Below, one piece after another: positions 1-8,800 of a stretch of 64,000 nt of DNA. How positions within the stretch are numbered: the first letter of the stretch is position 1; every line of letters begins with the position of its first letter. The notes under the pieces are model-generated. The model searched no databases. It was not told the DNA's origin and saw nothing but the letters and a program-made list of their open reading frames with translations. The DNA comes from DASRIA01 sp963724065 (GTDB lineage: Bacteria > Actinomycetota > Thermoleophilia > Solirubrobacterales > JBBDJG01), in assembly GCA_963724065.1 (NCBI GenBank), contig CAVRTB010000006.1, forward strand, positions 124,001-188,000, written 5' to 3'. A program made the translations under genes and the position numbers.

Positions 1-58
1 CAGCGAGTATCACGAGAGCGGCCGTCGTGACCGCGCGGCTTGGCCTTTTCGGATCCAT
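1..58 (-). CDS. 5' end of a secreted or membrane protein gene, cut by the window edge
   Basis: Read on the minus strand, an ATG at 58 opens a frame of 19 codons that runs off the window. It encodes MDPKRPSRAVTTAALVILA, a basic start followed by a hydrophobic stretch, which resembles the beginning of a signal peptide or membrane anchor. No strong ribosome binding site precedes the ATG. It lies on the same strand as the next gene (stop at 123), 64 bases downstream of it. Function cannot be told from this fragment. Confidence 0.45.
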   Translation of the reverse strand, partial: MDPKRPSRAVTTAALVILA

Positions 59-122
59 GATCAGGCGGGTACGAGTACGACCCGGCTTAGGCTAACGCAC
101 GCTCACGGTGCGCCGGTGAGGG

Positions 123-686
123 TCAGCCGGTGGTCTGGGCTTCGCGGGCGGCGCCCGGGACCAACTCGGGGGCGACGGGCCGGCCGTAGCGGCGCGCCGC
201 CTCGGCGATGCCGTCGAGGTCCACGAGGTCGACCTCGAGGTCGCTCGCGAGTGCCCGGACGGCATCGATCTGACGGGTGCTCCAGCGCGAGTAGAGGGCG
301 AGCGCCTCGACACGCGCGTGCTCGGCCCTCATTCCCTCCTCGTGCAGCTCGATCGATCCCCACAAGGTCACGATGCCCGCGACCCCGCGGAAGTCGACCG
401 TGGGAAAGTTGAGGTCGGGCTCGTAGTACGCGTAGATGCCGCACGTGCAGCCGCGATCGGGAGCGCCGTGGCCGGGCGGGGCCGAGCGCCGGGCGTCGGC
501 GTCGGGCGACTCCGAGCACATGCACGCCGCGGTCATGTCACGGCCCGTCCACAAGACCGGGAGGTAGACGGACCGCAGCCCCTCATCGACGACCCGCCAA
601 CTGCGGAACGCGACGACGGGTTCGATCAGGTCGGGCGCGCGCTCCGCAGCCGGCGCTGGAAGGCCGGGCGTGACCTCCTCGATCAC
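123..686 (-). CDS. Uncharacterised protein with a CTCGIYA cysteine motif
   Basis: A soluble protein of about 187 residues with no signal peptide or membrane segment. The central part has a CxC pair (ACMCSESP) and then CTCGIYAYYEP. This is followed by a GIVTLWGSIELHEEGMRAEH stretch and a helical C-terminal part. From memory, the order Cys-rich motif, GIYA, WG..H..G.RAE recurs in uncharacterised actinobacterial proteins; I do not know a function. The cysteines could bind a metal, but that is inference. The start is a GTG at 686 without a clear ribosome binding site, so the N-terminus is uncertain. An 80-codon Pro/Arg-rich minus-strand frame (683-925) abuts this start and was not accepted as a gene. 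Confidence 0.7.
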   Translation of the reverse strand: MIEEVTPGLPAPAAERAPDLIEPVVAFRSWRVVDEGLRSVYLPVLWTGRDMTAACMCSESPDADARRSAPPGHGAPDRGCTCGIYAYYEPDLNFPTVDFRGVAGIVTLWGSIELHEEGMRAEHARVEALALYSRWSTRQIDAVRALASDLEVDLVDLDGIAEAARRYGRPVAPELVPGAAREAQTTG

Positions 687-1127
687 GGGCGGGAGGGCGC
701 GGACGAGCGGCGTGGGGTGGGGGGACGGCGCTCGGAGCGCTGGGGAGCGGTCTTCGCCGGCGGGACGTCCGTGCGGTCCTGCCTGGCGGGGCGGCGGATC
801 GGCTCGACCCGGATCGTCCGGGAAGGCTTGCGGAAGGTACCTGCCGGCGGGCGGTACGCGCGATCCGCGGTGCGGACCGGGGTTGCCGGCCCGTCTGTCG
901 ATATGTCGGGCAAGTGGGAGTACAAGCTTGCCTTGGCCGCTCTCTCGGCGGCCTCCGCCTCGTCAGTTCCATCGGCGGACTCGGGACACTCTCTTTAGCA
1001 AAACCCTACCGAGATGGCCGGGCCTCCCTGTGAAAGCCCCGTTATGAGTCCGTTACTGACCGGTTAACCGTAACCGCGCAACGTCAAACGCGCGCCGGTC
1101 CGGCCGCGGCGCCCCGCCGCTCCTCGA
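687..1127. other. 441-base region without a convincing gene
   Basis: All six frames here are Arg/Pro/Ser-rich shadows with no recognisable protein. The region has a 10-bp palindrome CGGTTAACCG at about 1061-1070. It lies between the end of the secreted-protein gene (stop at 1128, minus strand) and the start of the CTCGIYA gene (686, minus strand). It should therefore hold the promoter of the latter, but I see no convincing -35/-10 pair. Confidence 0.4.
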
Positions 1128-1865
1128 TCATGGGACGAGGAGGCCTTGGACCGCGAACAGCGTGTTGTCGGCGGTGCTCGCCCCGCCGTCGGGACCGCCG
1201 TCGAGCACCCGCACCTGACCGAGGGCGGCGAGCGTGCGATCTCCGTTCTCGATGCTCGAGCAGCCGTCGACTGGACAGAGACCCTGCACGAACTTGCAAC
1301 TCGCGCCGATCGCCGGGTCTGCCGTGGCCACACACGAGAACTGAACGATCGACGGGATCTCGATCATCGTCGCGGCATCCGTGCCGCCGCCGGGCGCAGT
1401 CGCATTGTCGTGGTCGGTCAGGCGCAACGTCATGTCGGCCAGCAATTGCCCGGCGTAGTCGGGACCGCCGGAGGCATTCGCGCTGCCGCAGGCGGTCGTC
1501 ATGGCGGGCTTGCACCGCACGTCGCTGATCTCAACTGCGACCGCGATGTTGTCCGGGTCGCCCGGGAGCACGCCGAGCCGGAAGAAGCCGACAGCGTTGG
1601 CGGCTGCCCCGTTCGCGTCCGGTGTGCCGACGGTCAGGTAGGCGGACGACTGCGCAGGCGGGTTGCACGACGGGTAGGCGAGTGGCGGGCCGTGCCTCCG
1701 GTCGGGTGCCGTACACGGGTTGTACGCAGGAACGAGAGGCACGCGAAACGGCGAGGCACCCTTTGGGCGCGGATGGGTCGCTTGGACCGGCGCAATGAAG
1801 AGCAGACAAGAAGCGGCCAGTCCTCCCACCAGCAACACTGCTCGCATGGATCGAAGCGTCGGCAT
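1128..1865 (-). CDS. Secreted single-domain PRPKGA-type protein
   Basis: A 245-residue exported protein. The ATG at 1865 was chosen because AAGGA lies 5 bases upstream and the following residues (MPTLRSMRAVLLVGG) form a signal peptide ending near APVQA. The mature protein is a single domain starting HPRPKGASPFRVPLVPAY, then HGPPLAYPSC, SAYLTVGTPDANG, a DVRC motif, CGSANASGGPDYAGQ and a C-terminal QVRVLDGGPDG stretch. At least six cysteines suggest disulfides outside the cell. The same domain forms the next gene (1998-2762) and the C-terminus of the giant protein at 2889-11189. I do not recognise a named family; function unknown. The two small genes share near-identical signal peptides, which points to recent duplication. 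Confidence 0.85.
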   Translation of the reverse strand: MPTLRSMRAVLLVGGLAASCLLFIAPVQATHPRPKGASPFRVPLVPAYNPCTAPDRRHGPPLAYPSCNPPAQSSAYLTVGTPDANGAAANAVGFFRLGVLPGDPDNIAVAVEISDVRCKPAMTTACGSANASGGPDYAGQLLADMTLRLTDHDNATAPGGGTDAATMIEIPSIVQFSCVATADPAIGASCKFVQGLCPVDGCSSIENGDRTLAALGQVRVLDGGPDGGASTADNTLFAVQGLLVP

Positions 1866-1997
1866 CTCGTCCTTCTCGCGTCCCCTTCGCAGTGAGGCGA
1901 CACTACCGCGATGAATAGCAGGCGGCAAGAAGGAAAGGGCGGGCTATCGGCGCCGGAAAATCGGGGTCAGTGGATCCAGCTCCGGCAGGTTGAGCAG

Positions 1998-2762
1998 CTA
2001 CGGGATGAACACGCCTGGTCGTGCGAAGACCGTGTTGTCCGCAGCGGTGTCGCCGTCGCCGTCGGCACCGCCATCGAAGATCCGCACCGCACCCAGCTCC
2101 CAGACCGAGCGCTTAGCCCCCTTTACCGAGCCGGGGCGGATCGCTTTCAAACTGGTGCTGAAGTTGCAAGTCGCGCCGATCGAAGTCGATGCGCTCTGTA
2201 CGCACGGCCCGGGGAAGCCGGAGAACTCGTCGTGTTCAATCGTGAAGTCCTGCACCGTGGCGGGATCCGTTCCCCCGCCGGGAACGGTCGCGTTCCAGTG
2301 GTCCGTGAGGCGGAACGTGAACGAAAATCCCATGTCGCCCGAGTAGTCGGCGGGGCCAGAGGCATTGGCCGAACCGCAGCGCGCGCCCGTCGGCACGCAG
2401 CGTACGTCGTTGAGCCTGATGTCGATCAGGATGTCCGAGTCGTCGTCGGGGCAGTTGGACTGACACAGGACGACCCTGAGGCGGAGATCGCCGGTCGCGT
2501 TCGCAGCGCCGCCGAAGGCATCGGGAGTGCCAACGGTGGCCTGCGCCGAGGTCTGTGCGGGTGGGTGGCAGGATGCGAACGCCAGCGGCGGCCCGTGGAT
2601 GCGGTTCGATGCACTGCACGCCGCGTAGGCGGGAATGAGCGGCACGCGGGTCGGTGTCGCGCCCTTCGGGCGAGGATGGCTGGCCTGGGCGGATGCGGCG
2701 ACGAGACAGAGCGCCGCGAGCCCCCCGAGCAACACCGCTCGCATGGATCGAAGCGTCGGCAT
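1998..2762 (-). CDS. Secreted single-domain PRPKGA-type protein, paralogue
   Basis: A 254-residue exported protein starting MPTLRSMRAVLLGGLAAL, with a signal peptide that ends near SAQA. The mature part begins HPRPKGATPTRVPLIPAY and keeps the landmarks of its neighbour: HGPPLAFASC, ATVGTPDAFG, NDVRC, CGSANASGPADYSG, FRLTDHWNATVPGGG. A GAGGACGAG ribosome binding site precedes the ATG at 2762. It has a short insertion after the first third (LCQSNCPDDDSD), adding two cysteines. It lies 132 bases from the paralogue and 126 bases from the giant gene, all on the minus strand, so the three may be one transcript or a tandem-duplicated cluster. Function unknown; extracellular location is inferred from the signal peptide. 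Confidence 0.85.
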   Translation of the reverse strand: MPTLRSMRAVLLGGLAALCLVAASAQASHPRPKGATPTRVPLIPAYAACSASNRIHGPPLAFASCHPPAQTSAQATVGTPDAFGGAANATGDLRLRVVLCQSNCPDDDSDILIDIRLNDVRCVPTGARCGSANASGPADYSGDMGFSFTFRLTDHWNATVPGGGTDPATVQDFTIEHDEFSGFPGPCVQSASTSIGATCNFSTSLKAIRPGSVKGAKRSVWELGAVRIFDGGADGDGDTAADNTVFARPGVFIP

Positions 2763-2888
2763 CTCGTCCTCCTCGCGTCTTTCCGCAGTGAGGCGACCCT
2801 AGCTCGATGAGGACTGCGCGGCAAGCAGAAGGTCGCGGACCACCGGCGAACCACTCATGCCACGGATCGGCTCAAACCGACTCGCTGT

Positions 2889-5800
2889 CTAGGGAACCAG
2901 GATGCCCTGGGTGGCGAACAGGCCGTTGCCCGCGGTGGAGGCGACGCCGTCGGCCCCGCCGTCGTAGACGTCCACCTGGCCGATCTGCCACAGGGTGCGG
3001 CTGCCGCTTATCACCATGCCGGGTAGCAGCGCATTGGCCGTGGTGCTGACCGCGCAGCTGGCGCCGATCGTGGTGCCGGCGGTGGCCGCGCAGGCCATGG
3101 CCGCCGGGAACGAGGTGTCCTCTACGGTGGCCGCGACACCGCCGCCTGCGCCGCTGCGCCGGTCGGTCAGGCGCAGGCCGTAAGTCACTTCGAGCTCGCC
3201 GGTGTAATCCGGCCCGCCGACCGTGTTCGCCGCCGCGCACGTGCTCACGCCCGCGCCGCAGCGGACGTCGGTGATGTTCGCGCTGATCAACACGTCATTC
3301 GGCGTCGGCGTGGTGTTGATCACGGTTGCGAGCCGAACGAATCCCGACGAGTTGGCGACCGCGCCGTTTGCGTCCGGCGTGCCGATCGTGAGGTAGTTGG
3401 AAACACGCGCCGGCGGCTTGCATGACGGATGCTCGAGAGCCGGCCCGTGGATCGCGTTGGGACTCGTGCACTGCGAGTACGCGGGCACGAGCGGCACGCG
3501 CAACGGGGTCGCGCCCTTGGGCCGCGGGTAGAAGACCGCCGCGTTGATCTGGGTCTGGGCGCTCGCCGTGTTGTCGGCGGAGTTGGGGTCGCCGGCGCTC
3601 GACGAGACGCTCGCCTGGTTGGTGATCGTGCCCGCACTCGGTGCGCGGATCTTTACCGTGACCGTCGCGCCGGCTCCGCTCGCAACGGTGCCGAGCGTGC
3701 AGGTCACGGTGCCCGCGGACTGCGAGCAGGTTCCCTGGGAGGGCACCGCGGCGAGATAGGTCACACCCGCGGGGAGCGTGTCGGTGAGGCTCACCGACGT
3801 CGCCCCCGAGGGCCCCGCGTTGTGCACGCTGAGCGTATAGGTGAGCAGCTCGTTCGCGACCGCCGGGTCGGGAGCGTCGGACTTCGTCAGCGAGAGGTCC
3901 GCGATCGCCGACACCTCCGTCACTGCGGTCGCGGAGTTGTTGCCGGAGACCGGGTCGTGAGCGTCTGACACGACGCTCGCGTCGTTGGTGACTGACCCCG
4001 GGCTCTGCGGGGTGACCGCGATGTCCACGCTCGCGCTCGCAGCGTTCGCGATCGTTCCGAGCGCGCAGGTGACCGTTCCGCCCGACTCCGAGCAGGTTCC
4101 CTGCGAGGGAGTGGCCGACCCGTATGTCACGTCGTTCGGGAGGTCGTCGGTCACGACGACGCCCGCGGCGTCCGAAGGCCCTGAGTTGTCGACCGTCACC
4201 GTGTAGGTGAGGGGCTCGCCCGCGATCGCCGGGTCAGGCGTGTCCGTCTTGGTCAGCAAGAGGTCCGCGACGGGGTCCACGGTCGTCGATGTGCCGGCCG
4301 TCGCGTCGCCCGCGTCCGGGTCCGCGACCTCCGAGGTGACGCTCGCCTGGTTCGCGATCGTGCCCGTGCTCAGGGCGGTCACCAGGATCTGGACCGTCGC
4401 GCTCTCCGCGTCGGCAAGTGTGCCGAGCGCGCAGGTCACGGTGCCGCTCGCCTCCGAGCAGGTGCCCTGCGAGGGCGTGGCCGAGTCGAAGCTGACTTCC
4501 GCCGGGAGCGTGTCGGTCACCTGCACGCCGGTCGCGCTCTGGGGACCGGAGTTCTGAACGGTGAGGTCGTACGTGAGCGTGCCGCCGAGCAGCACGGGGT
4601 CGGGCGATCCGGACTTCGTGAGGGAGAGGTCGGCGGCCGCCACGACCGTCGTCTCGGCGCTCGCGTTGTTGTCGGCCGTGTCCGCGTCGAGTGCGAGCGC
4701 CACGACGCTTGCCTGGTTGGTGATCGTGCCCGGCTCCTGCGGGCGCACCTTGATCACGACAGTGGCGGTCGCCTCGTCAGCGATCGTGCCGAGGCCGCAG
4801 TCGACGGTGCCGCTCGCCTCCGAGCAGGTGCCCTGCGAGGGCGTCGCCGAGTCGAAGTTGACTCCGGCCGGCAGCGTGTCGGTGAGCTGGACCGCGGCCG
4901 CGCTCGACGGGCCCGCGTTGTGGACGGAAAGCGTGTACGTGAGCAGCTCGCCGGCCAGCACCGGGTCGGGAGCGTCGCTCTTGGTCAGCTCGAGGTCGGC
5001 CGCGGGGTCGACGGTCGTCTCGGCGCTTGCGGAGCGGTCCCCGGCGGTCGGGTCGCGCTGGTCGGAAGAAAGCGTTGCCTCGTTGGTGATCGTCCCGCCC
5101 TCCTGCGGGGTCACCACGATCTCTGCGCTCGCCGTCCCCGCGTCGGGGATCGTCCCGAACGCGCAGGTGACCGTCCCGGACGCCTGCGAGCAGGTGCCCT
5201 GGGAGGGCGTGGCGGAGTCGAACACGGCAGTCGCCGGAAGGGTATCCGCGAGCACCACGTTGGTCGCGTCGCGCGGGCCGGAGTTGGCGACCGTGAGCGT
5301 GTACGTGAGCGGGGCGCCGGCCAGCACCGGGTCGGGGGCATCTGACTTCGTCAGCGCGAGGTCGGCGACCGGGTCGACCGTCGTCTCAGCGCTCGCGCTG
5401 CGGTCACCCGAGTCGGGGTCGGCGACGCCGGACGTGACCGTTGCCTGGTTGGTGATCGTTCCCGGGCCCTGGGGCGTGACGTTGATCTGCACGTCGGCGC
5501 TCGCGCCGTTAGCGACGGTTCCGAGCTCGCAGGTCACCGTTCCGGCCGACTCCGCGCAGGTGCCTTGCGAGGGTGTCGCCGAGTCGAAGGTCACTCCCGC
5601 CGGAAGGGTGTCCGTGAGCTGGACCGCGGGCGCGTCCTGCGGGCCTGAGTTGGCAACCGTCAGCGTGTAGGTGAGCTGCTCGCCCTCCATCACCGGGTCC
5701 GGCGAGTCCGACTTCGTCAGCGAGAGGTCTGCCGCCGGGTCCACCGTCGTGTCCGTGCTCGCCGAGTCGTTCGCGGAGTTCGGGTCGCTGACGGTCGTGC

Positions 5801-8800
5801 TGACGCTCGCCTGGTTGGTGCTCGTGCCGGGGTTGGGCTGGCGCACCTTGATCTCGATCGTCGCGTCGCCATCGTAGGCGAGGGTGCCAAGCGCGCACGT
5901 GACGATCCCTGCCGCCTCGGTGCAACTGCCCTGCGAGGGCGTCGCCGAGTCGAACGCGGCGCCGGCCGGCAGGTTGTCGGTCACCTGCACTGCGGTCGCA
6001 CTCGACGGGCCCGCGTTGTGCACGGAGAGCGTGTACGTGATCAGCTCGCCGGCCAGCACCGGGTCCGGAGCGTCCGACTTCGTGAGCGACAGGTCCGCGA
6101 CGGGCTGGACCGTCGTCGACTCGCTTGCCGAGTTGCCGGCGGGGCTCGGATCTGCCTGGTCCGAGGCGACGGACGCCTGGTTGGTGATCTCGCCGCCGTT
6201 CTGGGGCCGGACCTTCACCTCGACGCTCGCGCCCGCTCCGTTCGCGATCGTCCCGAGAGCGCACGTCACGGTACCGCTTGCCTCCGAGCATGTGCCCTGC
6301 GACGGCGTCGCCGACTCGAACTGCACGCCGGCCGGCAGCGTGTCCGTGACGCTCACCCCGGTCGCGGCCTGCGGGCCGGCGTTCTGGACGCCGAGCGTAT
6401 AGGTCAGCTGCTGGCCCGCCTGCACCGGGTCGGGCGAGTCGGACTTCGTGAGCGAGAGGTTCGCAGCCGCGAGCACCGTCGTGTCAGCGCTCGCTCCGTT
6501 GTCGGCCGTATCCGGGTCGACCGTCATTCCGAGCACGTTCGCGATGTTTGTGAGCGTGCCGACGGCGTTGGCAATCACCTTGATCTCGATCGTGGCCGTG
6601 CTGTTGTCGGCGAACGTGCCGAGTGAGCACAGCACCGTGCTGCCGGACCGGAAGCAGCTTCCCTGGTTCGTCGTGACCGACTGGAATGTCACGCCGGCCG
6701 GCAAGGTGTCGCTCAGCGCGACGCCGCCCGTCGACGACGGCCCGGCGTTGTGCACGGTGAGCGTGTAGGTCAGCTCCTGGCCGGAGAGCACCGGGTCGGG
6801 CGAATCCGTCTTGGTCAGCTCGAGGTCCGCGGCCGGCTCGACGGTCGTGGTGGCGCCCGCCGAGTTGTTGGACTGGTTGAGGTCGCCCGAGTCGGAGCTG
6901 ACGCTCGCCTCGTTGGTGACGCTTCCCTCGATGTGCGGGCGGACCTTGATCTCGACGCTCGCGCTGCCGGCGTCGGCCACCGTGCCGAGCGCACAGGTGA
7001 CCGTGCCTGCGGACTCCGAGCAGCTGCCCTGCGAAGGCGTCGCCGAGTCGAAGTCCGCGTTGTTGGGCAGGTCGTCGACGAGCGTCACTCCCGCTGCGCC
7101 GTGCGGGCCGGCGTTCGACACGCCGAGGGTGTAGGTGAGCAGCTCGCCCGCCAGCACCGGGTCCGGCGAGTCCGTCTTGGTCAGGCCCAGGTCGGAGACC
7201 GGCTTGACGGTCGTCGTGGTGCTGGACGAGTTGTCTGCCGGGTTGGGGTCGGTTGCCGTGGACACCACCACCGCCTCGTTCGTGATCGACCCCGGCGCCC
7301 CGGTGTCGACCTTGATCTCGACGGTCGCGTCGGCTCCGCTGGCAATCGTGCCGAGCGCGCACGTGACGGTGCTGCCGATGCGCACGCAGCCCCCTTGCGT
7401 GGGCGTCGCCGAGACGAACGTCACGCCGCCGGGGAGCGCATCGCTCAGCGATACGCTGGGGGCGCCGGCCGGCCCGGCGTTGTGAGCCAACAGCGTGTAG
7501 GTCAGCCGCTGGCCGGAAAGCACCGGGTCGGGCGAGTCGGTCTTGGTCAGCGAAAGGTCGGCGACCGGGTCGACCGTCGTGGACGCGCTCGCGGAGTTGT
7601 TGACCAGCACCGGGTCGGCGGTCGCCGCGGACACGGACGCCTGGTTGGTGATCGTGCCTCCCGATGACGGCGTCACGTTGATCGTGACGCTTGCGCTGGC
7701 GCCGCTGGCGATCGTGCCGAGCGTGCAGGTGACGGTGCCCGCGGCCTGCGAGCAGCTGCCCTGGGAAGGGGTCGCCGAGCCGAAGGTGACTCCGCTCGGC
7801 AACGTGTCACTGACCAGGACACCGGCAGCACCGGAAGGCCCGGCGTTGCTGATGCCCAGCGTGTAAGTGAGCTGCTGGCCGGAGGCGACCGGGTCCGGCG
7901 AGTCCGACTTGGTGATCGCGAGGTCGGCGACCGGGTCGACCGTCGTCGTCGCGCTCGCCGAGTTGTTCGCCGGGACCGGGTCGGCGACGTCCGAGGAGAC
8001 GCTCGCGTTGTTCGTGATCGACCCCGCGGACTGCGGCGTGACCTTGATCTGCACGCTCGCGCTCACGCCGTTCGCGATCGTCCCCAGCGGGCAGGTGACG
8101 GTGCCGGCCGACTGCGAGCAAGTCCCCTGCGACGGCGTCGCCGAGTCGAACGTCACGCCGCTCGGCAGCGTGTCGCTGAGTGACACGCCGGTGGCGCTCG
8201 AGGGCCCGGCGTTGCTGACGCCGAGCGTGTAGGTGAGCTGCTGGCCCTGGAGCACCGGGTCCGGCGAGTCCGACTTGGTGAGCGAGAGGTTCGCGGCGGG
8301 GCTCACGGTCGTCGCGGCGCTCGCGGTGTTGTTCGCGGAATTCGGGTCGCTGATGCTCGAGGCGGCGCTCGCCTGATTGGTGATCGACCCCGTGGACTGC
8401 GGCGTGACCTTGATCTGCACGCTCGCGCTCGCGCCGTTCGCGATCGTCCCGAGCGGGCACGTGACCGTTCCGGCGGACTGAGAGCAGGTTCCCTGGGACG
8501 GGGTGGCCGAGGTGAAGGTCACGCCCGCCGGGAGCGTGTCGCTCATGGACACGCCCGGTGCGGCCGAGGGCCCCGTGTTCTGGACCCCGACCGTGTAGGT
8601 GAGCTCCTGGCCGACCAGCACTGGGTCCGGGGAGTCGCTCTTCGTCACGGCCAGGTCGGCGACCGGATCGACCGTGGTCGTGGCGCTTGCCGAGTTGTTG
8701 GCGAGGTTCGTGTCCGCGGCCGCCGAGGTGACGCTCGCGGTGTTCGTGATCGAGCCCTGGGACTGGGGCCGGATCTTGATCGACGCGCTCGCGTTGCCGG

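Noticed and set aside
683..925. An 80-codon minus-strand frame touching the start of the CTCGIYA gene
   Set aside because: Composition is Pro/Arg/Ser-rich as expected for a shadow frame, no binding site or motif, no family resemblance.
318..998. Long plus-strand frame of 226 codons
   Set aside because: Mostly antisense to the CTCGIYA gene; Arg/Gly-rich with no recognisable features.
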